DNA from: Megaleporinus macrocephalus
Taxonomy: Eukaryota > Chordata > Actinopteri > Characiformes > Anostomidae
DNA length: 64,000 nucleotides
Direction of reading: 5' to 3'
Assembly: GCA_021613375.1 (NCBI GenBank)
Contig: CM038705.1
Location: forward strand, 5,948,364-6,012,363
The notes beneath the pieces are model-generated. The model was not told where the DNA came from. It did no database searches and was given only the letters and a program-made list of their open reading frames with translations. A program made the translations under genes and the position numbers. Below are positions 11,470 to 22,353 of the stretch, piece after piece; position 1 is the first letter of the stretch, and every line of letters starts with the position of its first letter.

Positions 11470-12400
11470 ATATCATGGTTTCATTGAATCTACAGCCTCC
11501 AAACTGCCTGTACTCACTCAGGACAGATCTCCAATCTCTAATCCACAGACATACTGACCTGCTCTCCTCTATTTGTTGTTTATTCATCACTCTTTCCTCC
11601 CATAGCATTCCTTTCTTTTTCAGTCAAACCCAAACATCAAGGTTTTGTTTAATCTACAGCCATCAAACTGCATGTACTCACTCAGGACAGATCCCCAATC
11701 TCTAATCCACAGATATACTGACCTGCACTCCTCTATTTTGTCGTTTATTCATCACTCGTTCCTCCCATAGCATTCCTTTCTTTTTCAGTCAAACCCAAAC
11801 ATCAAGGTTTTGTTTAATCTACAGCCATCAAACTGCATGTACTCACTCAGGACAGATCTCCAATCTCTAATTCACACACATACTGACCCGCACTCCTCTA
11901 TTTTGTTGTTTATTCATCACTCGTTCCTCCCATAGCGTTCCTTTCTTTTTCAGTCAAACCCAAACATCAAGGTTTCATTTAATCTACAGCCTCCAAACTA
12001 CATGTACTCACTCAGGACAGATCTCCAATCTCTATTCCACAGATATACTGACCTGCACTCCTCTATTTGTTGTTTATTCATCCCCCATTACTTCCATAGC
12101 ATTCTATTCATTTTCAGTCAAACCCAAACATCAAGGTTTCATTTCATCTGCAGCCTCCAAACTGCCTGTACTCACTCAGGACAGATCTCCAACCTCTATT
12201 CCACAGATATACTGACCTGCACTCCTCTATTTGTTGTTTATTCATCCCCCATTACTTCCATAGCATTCTATTCATTTTCAGTCAAACCCAAACATCTTGG
12301 TTTCATTTAATCTACAGCCTCCAAACTGCATGTACTCTTTTAAGGCAGATCCTCAAACTCTAATCCACACACATACTGACCCGCACTCCTCTATTTGTCG
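11470..12400. repeat. About 164-bp tandem repeat, 5.5 copies
   Basis: Units contain ACTCACTCAGGACAGATC, recurring near 11513, 11678, 11841, 12007 and 12171, and TTTTTCAGTCAAACCCAAAC. Copies differ by scattered substitutions. Confidence 0.9.
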
Positions 12401-12957
12401 TTTATGCACAACCATTCCACATTGTAGTCAGTTCGGATGATCTTCAGGTGAAGCGTCACCTTCAGCTTGAGAAGTCATTGTTAGAGGTGTGGTCATTCTG
12501 TCGGACAGAGAGCTCTGAGTGACGACAGACCACATTCTGAAATGTTCTGTATGATATGGTGGAGGTTTTCAGTGATCTGTGAAGAGCGGGGTCTTTTTTG
12601 GGAACCTCATTAACTCGGCGGAGCCTGTAAACAGTATTGCGGCGCGGATTCTTTGGCCCTCGCGTTTGGCCACAAATGGTTTCTGCAGGCCGCTCTGAAG
12701 CCCCAGCTCATCTAATTCAACCCGCGGTTCTGGCTTTATTGGCTTTGTGTGCTTATATGAGTCTACTGTAACACCACTTTACCCTTTTGAAGTGAATAAA
12801 GTCTCGGGAACAACATTCTACTGGAGATGGAAATTAAACGGCCTCGGTTTAGCTGTCGGCCCGATCCCCGCGGGTCAGCGAGGTCAGTACAGCTGTGCAA
12901 TATCGCTTCATATTACATTTCTATTACTAGTCACGCAAGAGACGTCTTTTGTAATGA
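12401..12957. other. Unannotated intergenic sequence, GC-richer block
   Basis: Single-copy looking and relatively GC-rich between 12600 and 12900. No exon is recognised. It could be conserved non-coding sequence. Confidence 0.3.
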
Positions 12958-15521
12958 CCAGAGGTGTCAAGTAACAAAGTACAAATACTTCATTACCTTA
13001 CTTAAGTAGAAATGTTGGTTATTTATACTTTACTGGAGTAATTATTATCAGTTGACTTTTTACTTCTACTCCTTACATTTACACTCCATTATCTGTACTT
13101 TCTACTCCTTACATTTACACTCCATTATCAGTACTTTCTACTCCTTACATTTATACCCCATTATCAGTACTTTCTACTCCTTACATTTACACTCCATTAT
13201 CAGTACTTTATACTCCTTACATTTATACCCCATTATCAGTACTTTATACTCCTTACATTTATACCCCATTATCAGTACTTTCTACTCCTTACATTTACAC
13301 TCCATTATCTGTACTTTCTACTCCTTACATTTACACTCCATTATCTGTACTTTCTACTCCTACATTTACACTCCATTATCAGTACTTTCTACTCCTTACT
13401 TTTACACTCCATTATCTGTACTTTCTACTCCTTACATTTATACCCCATTATCAGTACTTTCTACTCCTTACATTTACACTCCATTATCTGTACTTTCTAC
13501 TCCTTACATTTACACTCCATTATCTGTACTTTCTACTCCTTACATTTACACTCCATTATCTGTACTTTCTACTCCTTACATTTACACTCCATTATCTGTA
13601 CTTTCTACTACTTACATTTACACTCCATTATCAGTACTTTCTACTCCTTACATTTACACTCCATTATCAGTACTTTCTACTCCTTACATTTACACTCCAT
13701 TATCAGTACTTTCTATTCTTTACACATAAACTCCATTATCTGTACTTTCTACTCCTTACATTTACACTCCATTATCAGTATTTTCTTCCCCATTACATTT
13801 ACACTCCATTATCTGTACTTTCTACTCCTTACATTTACACTACATTATCAGTATTTCTACTCCTTACATTTACACACCATTACCAGTACTTTCTACTCCT
13901 TACATTTAAACTCTATTATGTGTACTTTCTACTACATACATTTACACTCCATTATCAGTACTTTCTACTCCTTACATTTACACTCCATTATCAGTACTTT
14001 CTACTCCTTACATTTACACTCCATTATCAGTATTTCTACTCCTTACATTTACACTCATTACCAGTACTTTCTACTCCTTACATTTACACTCCATTATCAG
14101 TACTTTCTACTCCTTACATTTACACTCCATTATCTGTACTTTCTACTCCTTACATTTACACTCCATTATCAGTACTTTCTACTCCTTACATTTACATTCC
14201 ATTATCAGTACTTTCTACTCCTTACATTTACACTCCATTATCAGTACTTTCTACTACTTACATTTACACTCCATTATCAGTACTTTCTACTCCTTACATT
14301 TACACTCCATTATCCGTACTTTCTACTACTTACATTTACACTCCATTATCAGTACTTTCTACTCCTTACATTTACACTCCCTTTATCAGTACTTATACTC
14401 CTTACATTTACACTCCATTATCAGTACTTTCTACTCCTTACATTTACACTCCATTATCAGTACTTTCTACTCCTTACATTTACACTCCATTACCAGTACT
14501 TTCTACTCCTTACATTACACTCCATTATCTGTACTTTCTACTCCTTACATTTACACTCCATTATCTGTACTTTCTACTCCTTACATTTACACTCCATTTT
14601 CAGTACTTTCTACTCCATACATTTACACTCCATTATCAGTACTTTATTACTCCTTACATTTACACTCCATTATCAGTACTTTCTACTCCTTACATTTACA
14701 CTCCATTATCAGTACTTTATACTCCTTACATTTACACTCCATTATCAGTACTTTCTACTCCTTACATTTACACTCCATTATCAGTACTTTCTACTCCTTA
14801 CATATACACTCCATTATCAGTACTTTGTACTCCTTACATTTACACTCCATTATCAGTACTTTCTACTCCTTACATTTACACTCCATTATCTGTACTTTCT
14901 ACTCCTTACATTTACACTCCATTATCAGTACTTTCTACTCCTTACATATACACTCCATTATCAGTACTTTCTACTCCTTACATTTACACTCCATTATCAG
15001 TACTTTCTACTCCTTACATTTACACTCCATTATCAGTACCTTCTACTCCTTACATTTACACTCCATTATCAGTACTTTCTACTCCTTACATTTACACTCC
15101 ATTATCAGTACTTTCTACTCCTTACATTTACACTCCATTATCAGTACTTTCTACTCCTTATATTTTAAACATAGTCTCGTTACTCCTATTTCATTTCAGC
15201 TTGTTTTCATTCATCTACATTTACATTCCAGTAAAGATTATTGATAACATGTCTTTGAAGTTTGACTTCATTACAATACTTATAAACAACTAGTGATCAT
15301 ATCTTCTGCTCCATGAAACACATGTTAATGTTCAGTAGTAACAGATATACTTCTTTAATATATTTACATTGTACTAAACTACATTCATGTTCAATGGGTG
15401 TATATGAGCTGAAACAGGAAGCCTAGCGCATCCCAAATTTATCAACATTAACATTTTAATATAACATTATAGTCATTATGGCTTTTAGAAGAATAGGGTT
15501 TTGGGGAGGTGGGCTAGTGCA
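12958..15521 (+). mobile_element. Interspersed element, copy A, carrying a 36-bp satellite
   Basis: The left arm (CCAGAGGTGTCAAGTAAC through TTTATACTTTACTGGAGTA) and the right arm (CCAGTAAAGATTATTGATAA through GGTGGGCTAGTGCA) are shared with 56200-57952 in the same orientation. The left arm resembles a teleost DNA element with AAGTAC-rich ends. Between the arms lies the 36-bp array. The right terminus is missing compared with copy B. Confidence 0.8.
13060..15165. repeat. 36-bp minisatellite (CTCCTTACATTTACACTCCA family), copy A
   Basis: About 58 units combine CTCCTTACATTTACACTCCA with TTATCAGTACTTTCTA. The unit is 12 codons long, so open frames of up to about 450 codons ([12 protein letters not shown] repeats) appear in several frames. 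They are artefacts. Confidence 0.95.
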
Positions 15522-15734
15522 GACTGAATTAAATAGGTATAAATATGGAGAACAGAAGAGAATGGTGAGTAAACAAAGGCGGCGGAGTTGAAGGACGCTG
15601 TTTAATCCACAGGACAGGAAAAGAACACCAAACCACAGACACGGTGGAGCTCCCTGGTGCTGAAGTCGACCCAAACGTTTGTTGAGTAGAAGGACGTCTG
15701 GACGAGAAGGCGGTTCTTCTATCTGCTGCCTCCC
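15522..15734. other. Unannotated intergenic sequence
   Basis: About 210 bases with no recognised feature; the two open frames on the - strand here are short and lack any motif. Confidence 0.3.
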
Positions 15735-16425
15735 CTTTACAAAAAACACTTTTATTCAAGTGTGCTATTAGTATACTTCCCTTAAACTAAAAACGAGTGA
15801 GTATGCTTTCAGTTTACTTTTGATGTACTTCTCAGTGATATACTAAACACAGCTATACTTATACTATATAAGTACACTTGGGTTATACTAACAATTATAT
15901 AGAGCAGTCTAAGTATTTTTGACCTTTACTTGTACTGAATCTTTGGATTGAGTTATACTTAAGAGCAGTGTAAGTAAGTATTCTCGTCCGGCACAAAAAC
16001 ACACCCAGTACAATATTTGTTTTGTAAATTTGATTTATAAAGATTTATAAAGATACAGATATGTGTATCTGAGTGTCTCGTTTATTTTGTGTGTGTCCAC
16101 TGGAGAGTAAAACGTTTCATGTATACTTTTGAAGAATTAACAAACTAGTAAACTAAGAGTAAACCCGTACTTTGTACTGCAGTACAACAGGTGTACGCTG
16201 GTGATGTACTTGAAGTATACTACTCTTACACTGTTCTTAAAAGTAATCTTTTATAAACTAAAATGTGGCAATTTAGTCCCAAGAAGTATTAAAATAGTAC
16301 ATATACAAAGGTACTACTAGTACAATACTATTAGTATTGTAACTACAAAAAGTATACTTAGAAAATATACTTTACTTAAGTTTTCTTAATGAAATAAACT
16401 TTAAGTATACTTATTTTCTGTAAGA
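15735..16425. mobile_element. AGTATACTT-rich non-autonomous DNA element (probable)
   Basis: About 690 bases full of AGTATACTT and TAGTAC motifs, starting TTTACAAAAAACAC and ending TATTTTCTGTAAGAG, so both ends read TTACA(A/G)AAAA inward. This resembles a MITE, but the inverted ends match weakly beyond ten bases. Confidence 0.45.
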
Positions 16426-16604
16426 GTAGACAGCAGCTCATCTTTCAGTTTAGCTACAAATGGCTCTTCATAACATCAGCATCACATCTAGCGTACTGTG
16501 ATTTTGTGTTTGTGTAGTCGTAATACCGCATGACACGACAACCCTGACAAAGCACCACCATTTCACAGCGTTATAAGAAAGTAGACAATGTTGTGTGTTG
16601 GCTG

Positions 16605-18165
16605 AATTGGTGTAGTGGTTAGTACGGTGGTGTAGTGGTTAGTGTGGTGGTGTAGTGGTTAGTACGGTGGTGTAGTGGTTAGTATGGTGGTGTAGTGGTT
16701 AGTACGGTGTGTAGTGTTAGTATGGTGGTGTAGTGGTCAGTATGGTGGTGTAGTTGTTAGTACGGTGGTGAAGTGGTTAGTATGGTGGTGTAGTGGTTAG
16801 ACGGTGGTGTAGTGGTCAGTATGGTGGTGTAGTGGTAAGTACGTTGGTGTAGTGTTTAGTATGGTGGGTGTAGTGGTTAGTATGGTGTGGTAGTGGTTAG
16901 TATGGTGGATGTAGTGGTCAGTATGGTGGTGTAGTGGTTAGTATGGTGGTGTAGTGGTTAGTACGGTGGTTGTAGTGGTTAGTATGGTGGTGCAGTGGTT
17001 AGTATGGTGGTTGTAGTGGTTAGTACGGTGGTGTAGTGGTTAGTATGGTGGTGTAGTAGTGGTAGTACGGTGGTGTAGTGGTTAGTATGGTGGTGTAGTG
17101 GTTCGTACGGAGGTTGTAGTGGTTAGGTACGGTGGTGTAGTGGATAGTCTAGGGGTGGTGTATGAGTGGTTATTCGTTGGAGTAGTGGTATAGTCCGGTG
17201 GTGTACTGGTTAGTACGGTGGTAGTAGATGTTAGTCGGTGGTGTAGTTGTTAGTCAGTGGTGTAGTTGCTAGTACGGAGGTGTATGTGTTTTCGTAAGGG
17301 GGTGTAGAGGTACGAACGGTGTGAAGTGGATAGACGGTGGTGTAGTGGTCCGGACGGTGGTGTAAGTGGTTAGTATGGTGGTGTAGTGGTTGTTGTAGTA
17401 TGGTGGTGTAGTGGGTCAGTATGGTGGATGTAGAGGTCCGTCATGGTGAGTAGTGGAGTAAGGTGGGTTTTATTTGAAATGGATAGTCCGGTGGAGTAGA
17501 GGATAAGAATGGTGGTGTAGAGTTTCGTAAAGGTGGAGAAGTGGTCAGTCATGAGGCTGTATGCAGTGGAAAGTATGGTGGTGTAGTGGTTAGTCCGGTG
17601 GTCGTAGTTGTTAGTACGGTGTGGTTGTAGAGGATTCGTATGGTGGTGTATTGGTTCGTCGGTGGAGTAGTGGTTTGTGTGGTGGTGTAGAGGTTAAGTA
17701 TGTTGGTGTAGTGGTTCGTAAGGAGGGAGGTACGTGGTTAGAAATGGTCGGTGTCAGTGGTCATCAGTACGGTGGTGTAGTGGTCAGTACGGTTGGTGTA
17801 TTGGTTAGCTAGGGAGGTGTAGAGGTCAGTTCTGGTGGATGTAGAGGGTCAGATATGGTGGTAGTAAGTGTTCAGTATGGTGTGTAGTGGTTAGTATGGT
17901 GGTGTAGTGGTTAGTATGGTGGTGTAGTGGTTAGTATGGTGGTGTAGTGGTTAGTAGGTGGTGTAGTGGTTAGTATGGTGGTGTAGTGGTTAGTATGGTG
18001 GTGTAGTGGTTAGTATGGTGGTGTAGTGTTAGTATGGTGGTGTAGTGGTTAGTATGGTGGTGTAGTGGTTAGTATGGTGGTGTAGTGGTTAGTATGGTGG
18101 TGTAGTGGTCAGTATGGTGGTGTAGTGGTTAGTATGGTGGTGTAGTGGTCAGTATGGTGGTGTAG
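16605..18165. repeat. 20-bp minisatellite (GTAGTGGTTAGTATGGTGGT)n
   Basis: About 75 copies of a 20-bp unit. Regular copies lie at 16605-17050 and 17880-18165. The middle (about 17050-17880) is unusually ragged, with many one- and two-base indels. The unit matches the A-box region of the SINE that the array directly abuts. Confidence 0.92.
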
Positions 18166-18475
18166 TGGTCAGCACTGTCTCCTCACAGTAAGATGATCTG
18201 GGTTGGATTCCCGGTCCGGGTGGTTCTGTGTGGAGTGTGTATGTTCTCTCCGTGTTTGAGTGGGTTCCTCCAGGTACTCCGGTTTCCTCCCACAGTCCAA
18301 ACACATGCATGTTAGGATCCTCACTCTAAACTGCCTGTAGGTGTGAGTGAGTGTGAGTGTGTGTTGGCCATGTGATGGACTGGCAACCTGTCCATGGTGT
18401 ACCCCGCCTTCACCTCATGATGCTGAGATTGGCTCCGCCCCCCATTGACCCTGACTAGCTATAATAAAGCTTTAA
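18150..18475 (+). mobile_element. tRNA-derived SINE
   Basis: A pol III A box (TGTAGTGGTCAGCACTG, near 18161) is followed about 40 bases later by a B box (GGTTGGATTCCC, near 18201). Next comes a body with TTTCCTCCCACAGTCCAAACA and GATGGACTGGCAACCTGTCC, familiar from fish genomes. The element ends in an A-rich tail after ATAATAAAGC. Confidence 0.8.
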
Positions 18476-18530
18476 ACCAAACAAACAAGAAAAAAGACCA
18501 GACAAGACGTTGTTACTGTCATAGTACAGT

Positions 18531-18536
18531 TTTATT
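18531..18536 (-). terminator. col14a1: Poly(A) signal AATAAA, probable end of col14a1-like mRNA
   Basis: Read on the - strand, AATAAA is followed about 25 bases later by TTGTCTGGTC and then T-rich and TTTG-rich sequence, the usual layout of a cleavage site. Cleavage is expected at about 18510-18520. It faces the mrpl13 end, as expected for convergent genes. Confidence 0.6.
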
Positions 18537-19396
18537 GGTTACAAAAGAAAACAAACAAAGTAAAAATAAATTACTTTTATTTATTTATTCATTTTTTTCC
18601 CCGAAGATTTGGTTGTGAGCCGTTGCGCTGGCCCCCTCGCTCCACGGCCGGCTTTCCATCCACCCTGAAAGACCACAGGCCTAACTATTCCACACTCGTC
18701 CACAGTGAAGAGGCGCGTAGGACAACCACACGGACACGGAGACTTCAAAGGGCTTAAATCTGAGCTCTTCTGATTACAAAAACAAAACAACAAACAAAAC
18801 CCAAACAAAGTAGAGTTGCAAGCTCCAGAGCCCTTACAGAGAGACACAAGACCAGATCCAGCACGCGTGTGTGTTTACAGGTGACGTGGTTGGATAAACT
18901 CACTATGGTTTGGTTCATTACGGTGAACGATTCCATAAACGAACGAGTGGCAAGAGCAGTGAAAGCGCCGGCGTTCGGAATCTGGCGTTCGGAATAAATA
19001 TTAAAAAAAAGGAGGCCAGTTCCGGAAACCCGAGCAAACGTGGAAGCACTGAAGTTCAATCCGCAGTTACTTAGAAAGACAATTACACAAAAAATGTACA
19101 AATATGCAGCCCACCGTGACGCCGTGTACACCCCCCCACCCCCCCCAAAAAATAATAATGCTGACCAGCTACACCGACTCTAACCCCACCCTGCTCTGAG
19201 ACTTCTCTCCGCTGCTCTCTAAACGACTACATGCAGAAAGGAAAGGAAACAAGTCGCCGAAGGTACGCGGTCACAGTTCTAATTCTCTGCCCCGCCGTCC
19301 CTCTACTGCCCCCCCAATAATGATGCATATTAATCAGGCACTTCCGAAAATATCCCTCACTAAACCTCGGCCCACCAGCAATAAGGACGTGAGTGA

Positions 19397-21996
19397 TGGG
19401 GCTGCACAATATAATCATTTATTAATGGCTATCCTGCCAGTCAGTCCAGTCACAGGGTTCTGGGATCAGTCTGACCAACCACTCATCCAGACCAATTAAT
19501 AACTGAATGAAAATGATTACGGTTTAAATAAAGAAGAACTTCTAGCCGGTTCAGCAACACCTTCTTAATCTATTCACTAATTGTAACCGTATAATCTCAG
19601 TTTCTGGACTTCTTGTCAGAATCAAGTTTTGGAAAAGTTTCTCAGCCTTAAGTTTGATCACAATCGAGGCTCAACTGTGTGAACACTATTGAGGCTAAAC
19701 TGTGTGAACACTATTGAGGCTCAACTGTGTGAACACTATTAAGGATCAAGTGTGTGAACACTATTGAGGATCAACTGTATGATCACTATTGAGGCTTAAC
19801 TGTATGATCACTATTGAGGCTTAACTGTGTGAACACTATTAAGGATCAACTGTGTGAACACTATTGAGGCTCAACTGTATGATCACTACTGAGGCTCAAC
19901 AGTGTGAACACTATTGAGGCTCAACAGTGTGAACACTACTGATGTTCAACTGTGTGAACACCATTGAGGCTCAACTGTGTAAACACTATTGAGGATCACA
20001 TGTGTGATCACTATTGAGAATCAACTGTATATACACTTTTGAGGCTCAAGTGTGTGATCACTATTGAGAATCAACTGTATATACACTTTTGAGGCTCAAG
20101 TGTGTGATCACTATTGAGGATCAACTGTGTGATAACTATTGAGGATCAACTGTGTGATAACTATTGAGGATCAACTGTGTGAACACTATTGAGGCTCAAC
20201 TGTGTGAACACTATTAAGGATCAAGTGTGTGAACACTATTGAGGATCAACTGTATGATCACTATTGAGGCTCAACTGTGTGAACACTATTGAGGCTCAAC
20301 TGTGTGAACACTATTAAGGATCAAGTGTGTGAACACTATTGAGGCTCAACTGTATGATCACTACTGGACTCAACAGTGTGAACACTACTGATGTTCAACT
20401 GTGTGATAACTATTGAGGATCAACTGTGTGAACAGTACTGAGGCTCAACCGTATGATCACTATTGAGAATCAACTGTATATACACTTTTGCGGCTCAACT
20501 GTGTGATCACTATTGAGGTTTAGCAGTTTGATCACTATTGAGGCTCAACTGTGTGATCACTATTGAGGCTCAACTGTGTGAACACTACTGAGGCTCAACT
20601 GTGTGATCACTATTGAGGATCAACTGTGTGATCCACTATTGAGGCTCAACTGTGTGATCACTATTGAGGATCAACTGTGTGAAAACTGTTGAGGCTCAAC
20701 CGTATGATCACTATTGAGAATCAACTGTATATACACTTTTGAGGCTCAACTGTGTGATCACTATTGAGGTTCCACGGTTTGATCACTATTGGGGATCAAC
20801 TGTGTGAACACTATTGAGGCTCAACTGTATGATCACTATTGAGGATCAACTGTGTAAACACTATTGAGGCTCAACTACTGAGGATCAACTGTGTGAACAC
20901 AATTGAGGCTAAACTGTGTAAACACTATTGAGGATCAACTGTGTGAACACTATTGAGGCTAAACTGTGTGAACACTATTGAGGATCAACTGCGTGAACAC
21001 TATTGAGGCTAAACTGTGTAAACACTACTGAGGTTCAACTGTGTGAACACTATAGAGGCTCAACTGTGTGAACACCATTGAGGCTAAACTGTGTGAACAC
21101 TACTGAGGATCAACTGTGTGAACACTACTGAGGCTCAACTGTGTAAACACTATTGAGGCTCAACTGTAAACACTATTGAGGCTCAACTGTATGAACACTG
21201 CTAAGGCTCAAGTGTGTGAACACTATTGAGGATCAACTGTGTAAACACTATTGAGGATCAACTGTGTGAACACTATTGAGGCTCAACTGTGTGAACACTA
21301 TTGAGGCTCAACTGTGTGAACACTATTGAGGCTAAACTGTGTGAACACTATTGAGGCTCAACTGTGTAAACACTACTGAGGATCAACTGTATAAACACTA
21401 TTGAGGATCAACTGTATAAACACTATTGAGACTCAACTGTGTGAACACTATTGAGGATCAACTGTGTGATCACTATTGAGGATCAACTGTATAAACACTG
21501 CTGAGGCTCAAGTGTGTGAACACTATTGTGGCTCAACTGTGTGAACACTACTGAGGCTCAATCGTGTGATCACTACTGAGGCTAAACCTTGTGATCACTA
21601 TTGAGGCTCAACCGTATGATCACTATTAAGGAAAACCGTATGATCACTATTAAGGAAAACCGTATGATCTCTATTGAGGCTCAACCGTATGATCACTATT
21701 AAGGAAAACCGTATGATCACTATTGAGGATCAACTGTGTGCACGCTATTGAGGCTCAACCGTATGATCACCTTTGAGGCTCAACTGTGTGAACACTACTG
21801 AGGATCAACTGTGTGAAAACCATTGAGGCTCAAATGTATAAACACTATTGAGGCTCAACTGTGTAAACACTACTGAGGCTTAACTGTGTAAACACTATTG
21901 AGGCTCAACCGTGTGATCACTACTGAGGATCAACTGTATAAACACTACTGAGGCTCAACTGTATAAAAAGCTTTGGCGTTCATATTGTGCAGCCCT
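19397..21996. mobile_element. Possible DNA transposon with inverted ends GGGCTGCACAATAT
   Basis: GGGCTGCACAATAT at about 19399 is found inverted at about 21982-21995. Such ends resemble hAT-like elements common in fish. Between them lie about 265 unique bases and then the 25-bp array. No clear target duplication was seen, so the boundaries are inferred. Confidence 0.5.
19665..21970. repeat. 25-bp minisatellite (TATTGAGGCTCAACTGTGTGAACAC-type)
   Basis: About 92 tandem units built from TATTGAGGCTCAACTGTG followed by TGAACAC. Variants include GGATCAA, TGATCAC and TAAACAC. It lies inside the probable collagen 3' UTR. Confidence 0.95.
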
Positions 21997-22051
21997 TGTG
22001 TAAATATATCTCTATATATGTGTATATGTGTGTGTGTGTGTTGGTGCATTA

Positions 22052-22353
22052 TCAGTGCGTAGTCTCCGCCTCCTCTTCTGATGTGGGCAGAGCTCCGCTC
22101 TTGTCACTCAGGCTGCGGGAAAAGCGATGCCCGACGCCGGGGTAGCCGGGGTAACTGGGATAACCAGGGTACCCGGGATAACCAGGGTAGGCGTGGCCGT
22201 CTTGGGCCATTTGAGAGTCATGGTAGTTGGGCTGGTAGTACTGGGGTGGGTATCCACGGTAACCGGCGTAGGGATCCTCCTCCTCCTCGTCCTCCTGGTC
22301 GGCGCTGTCGGCGGGGCCGTAGTTTTGGTAGGGGTTGGGAGGTAATGGTTGTA
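22052..22353 (-). CDS. col14a1: col14a1-like last coding exon, extended NC1 tail (302 bp)
   Basis: Phase 1 exon with acceptor TGTTCCCCTAG and stop TGA at 22052-22054. It encodes about 100 residues. First comes [20 protein letters not shown], then an acidic DEEEED cluster, a Tyr-rich [12 protein letters not shown] segment, five near-perfect repeats of YPG ([19 protein letters not shown]), and a Ser/Glu end SEEEAETTH. There is no helix or cysteine. The tail is much longer than the roughly 30 residues I recall for the mammalian chain. Frame and phase follow directly from the preceding exon. Confidence 0.82.

Larger units (their letters stand above)
18512..22051 (-). other. col14a1: Probable col14a1-like 3' UTR (about 3.5 kb) with embedded minisatellite
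   Basis: No strong poly(A) signal lies close to the stop codon. The best site on this strand is AATAAA at 18531-18536, followed by a T/GT-rich downstream element. If it is used, the 3' UTR is about 3.5 kb and holds the 25-bp array at 19665-21970. An AATAAA near 19418 could give a shorter form. The stretch 18540-19396 is unique sequence with no gene that I recognise; short open frames on this strand look like chance. Confidence 0.55.

Noticed and set aside
13918..15293. 416- and 457-codon frames with 12-residue repeats
   Set aside because: They are the 36-bp array read in two different frames; both being open shows composition, not coding.
18581..19131. Open frames of 88 and 125 codons on the - strand
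   Set aside because: They lie in the probable collagen 3' UTR and overlap each other in different frames, with no recognised domain.
19665..21970. 25-bp repeats as possible CRISPR or telomere-like array
   Set aside because: There are no spacers and the unit is not a telomere motif; it is an ordinary minisatellite.
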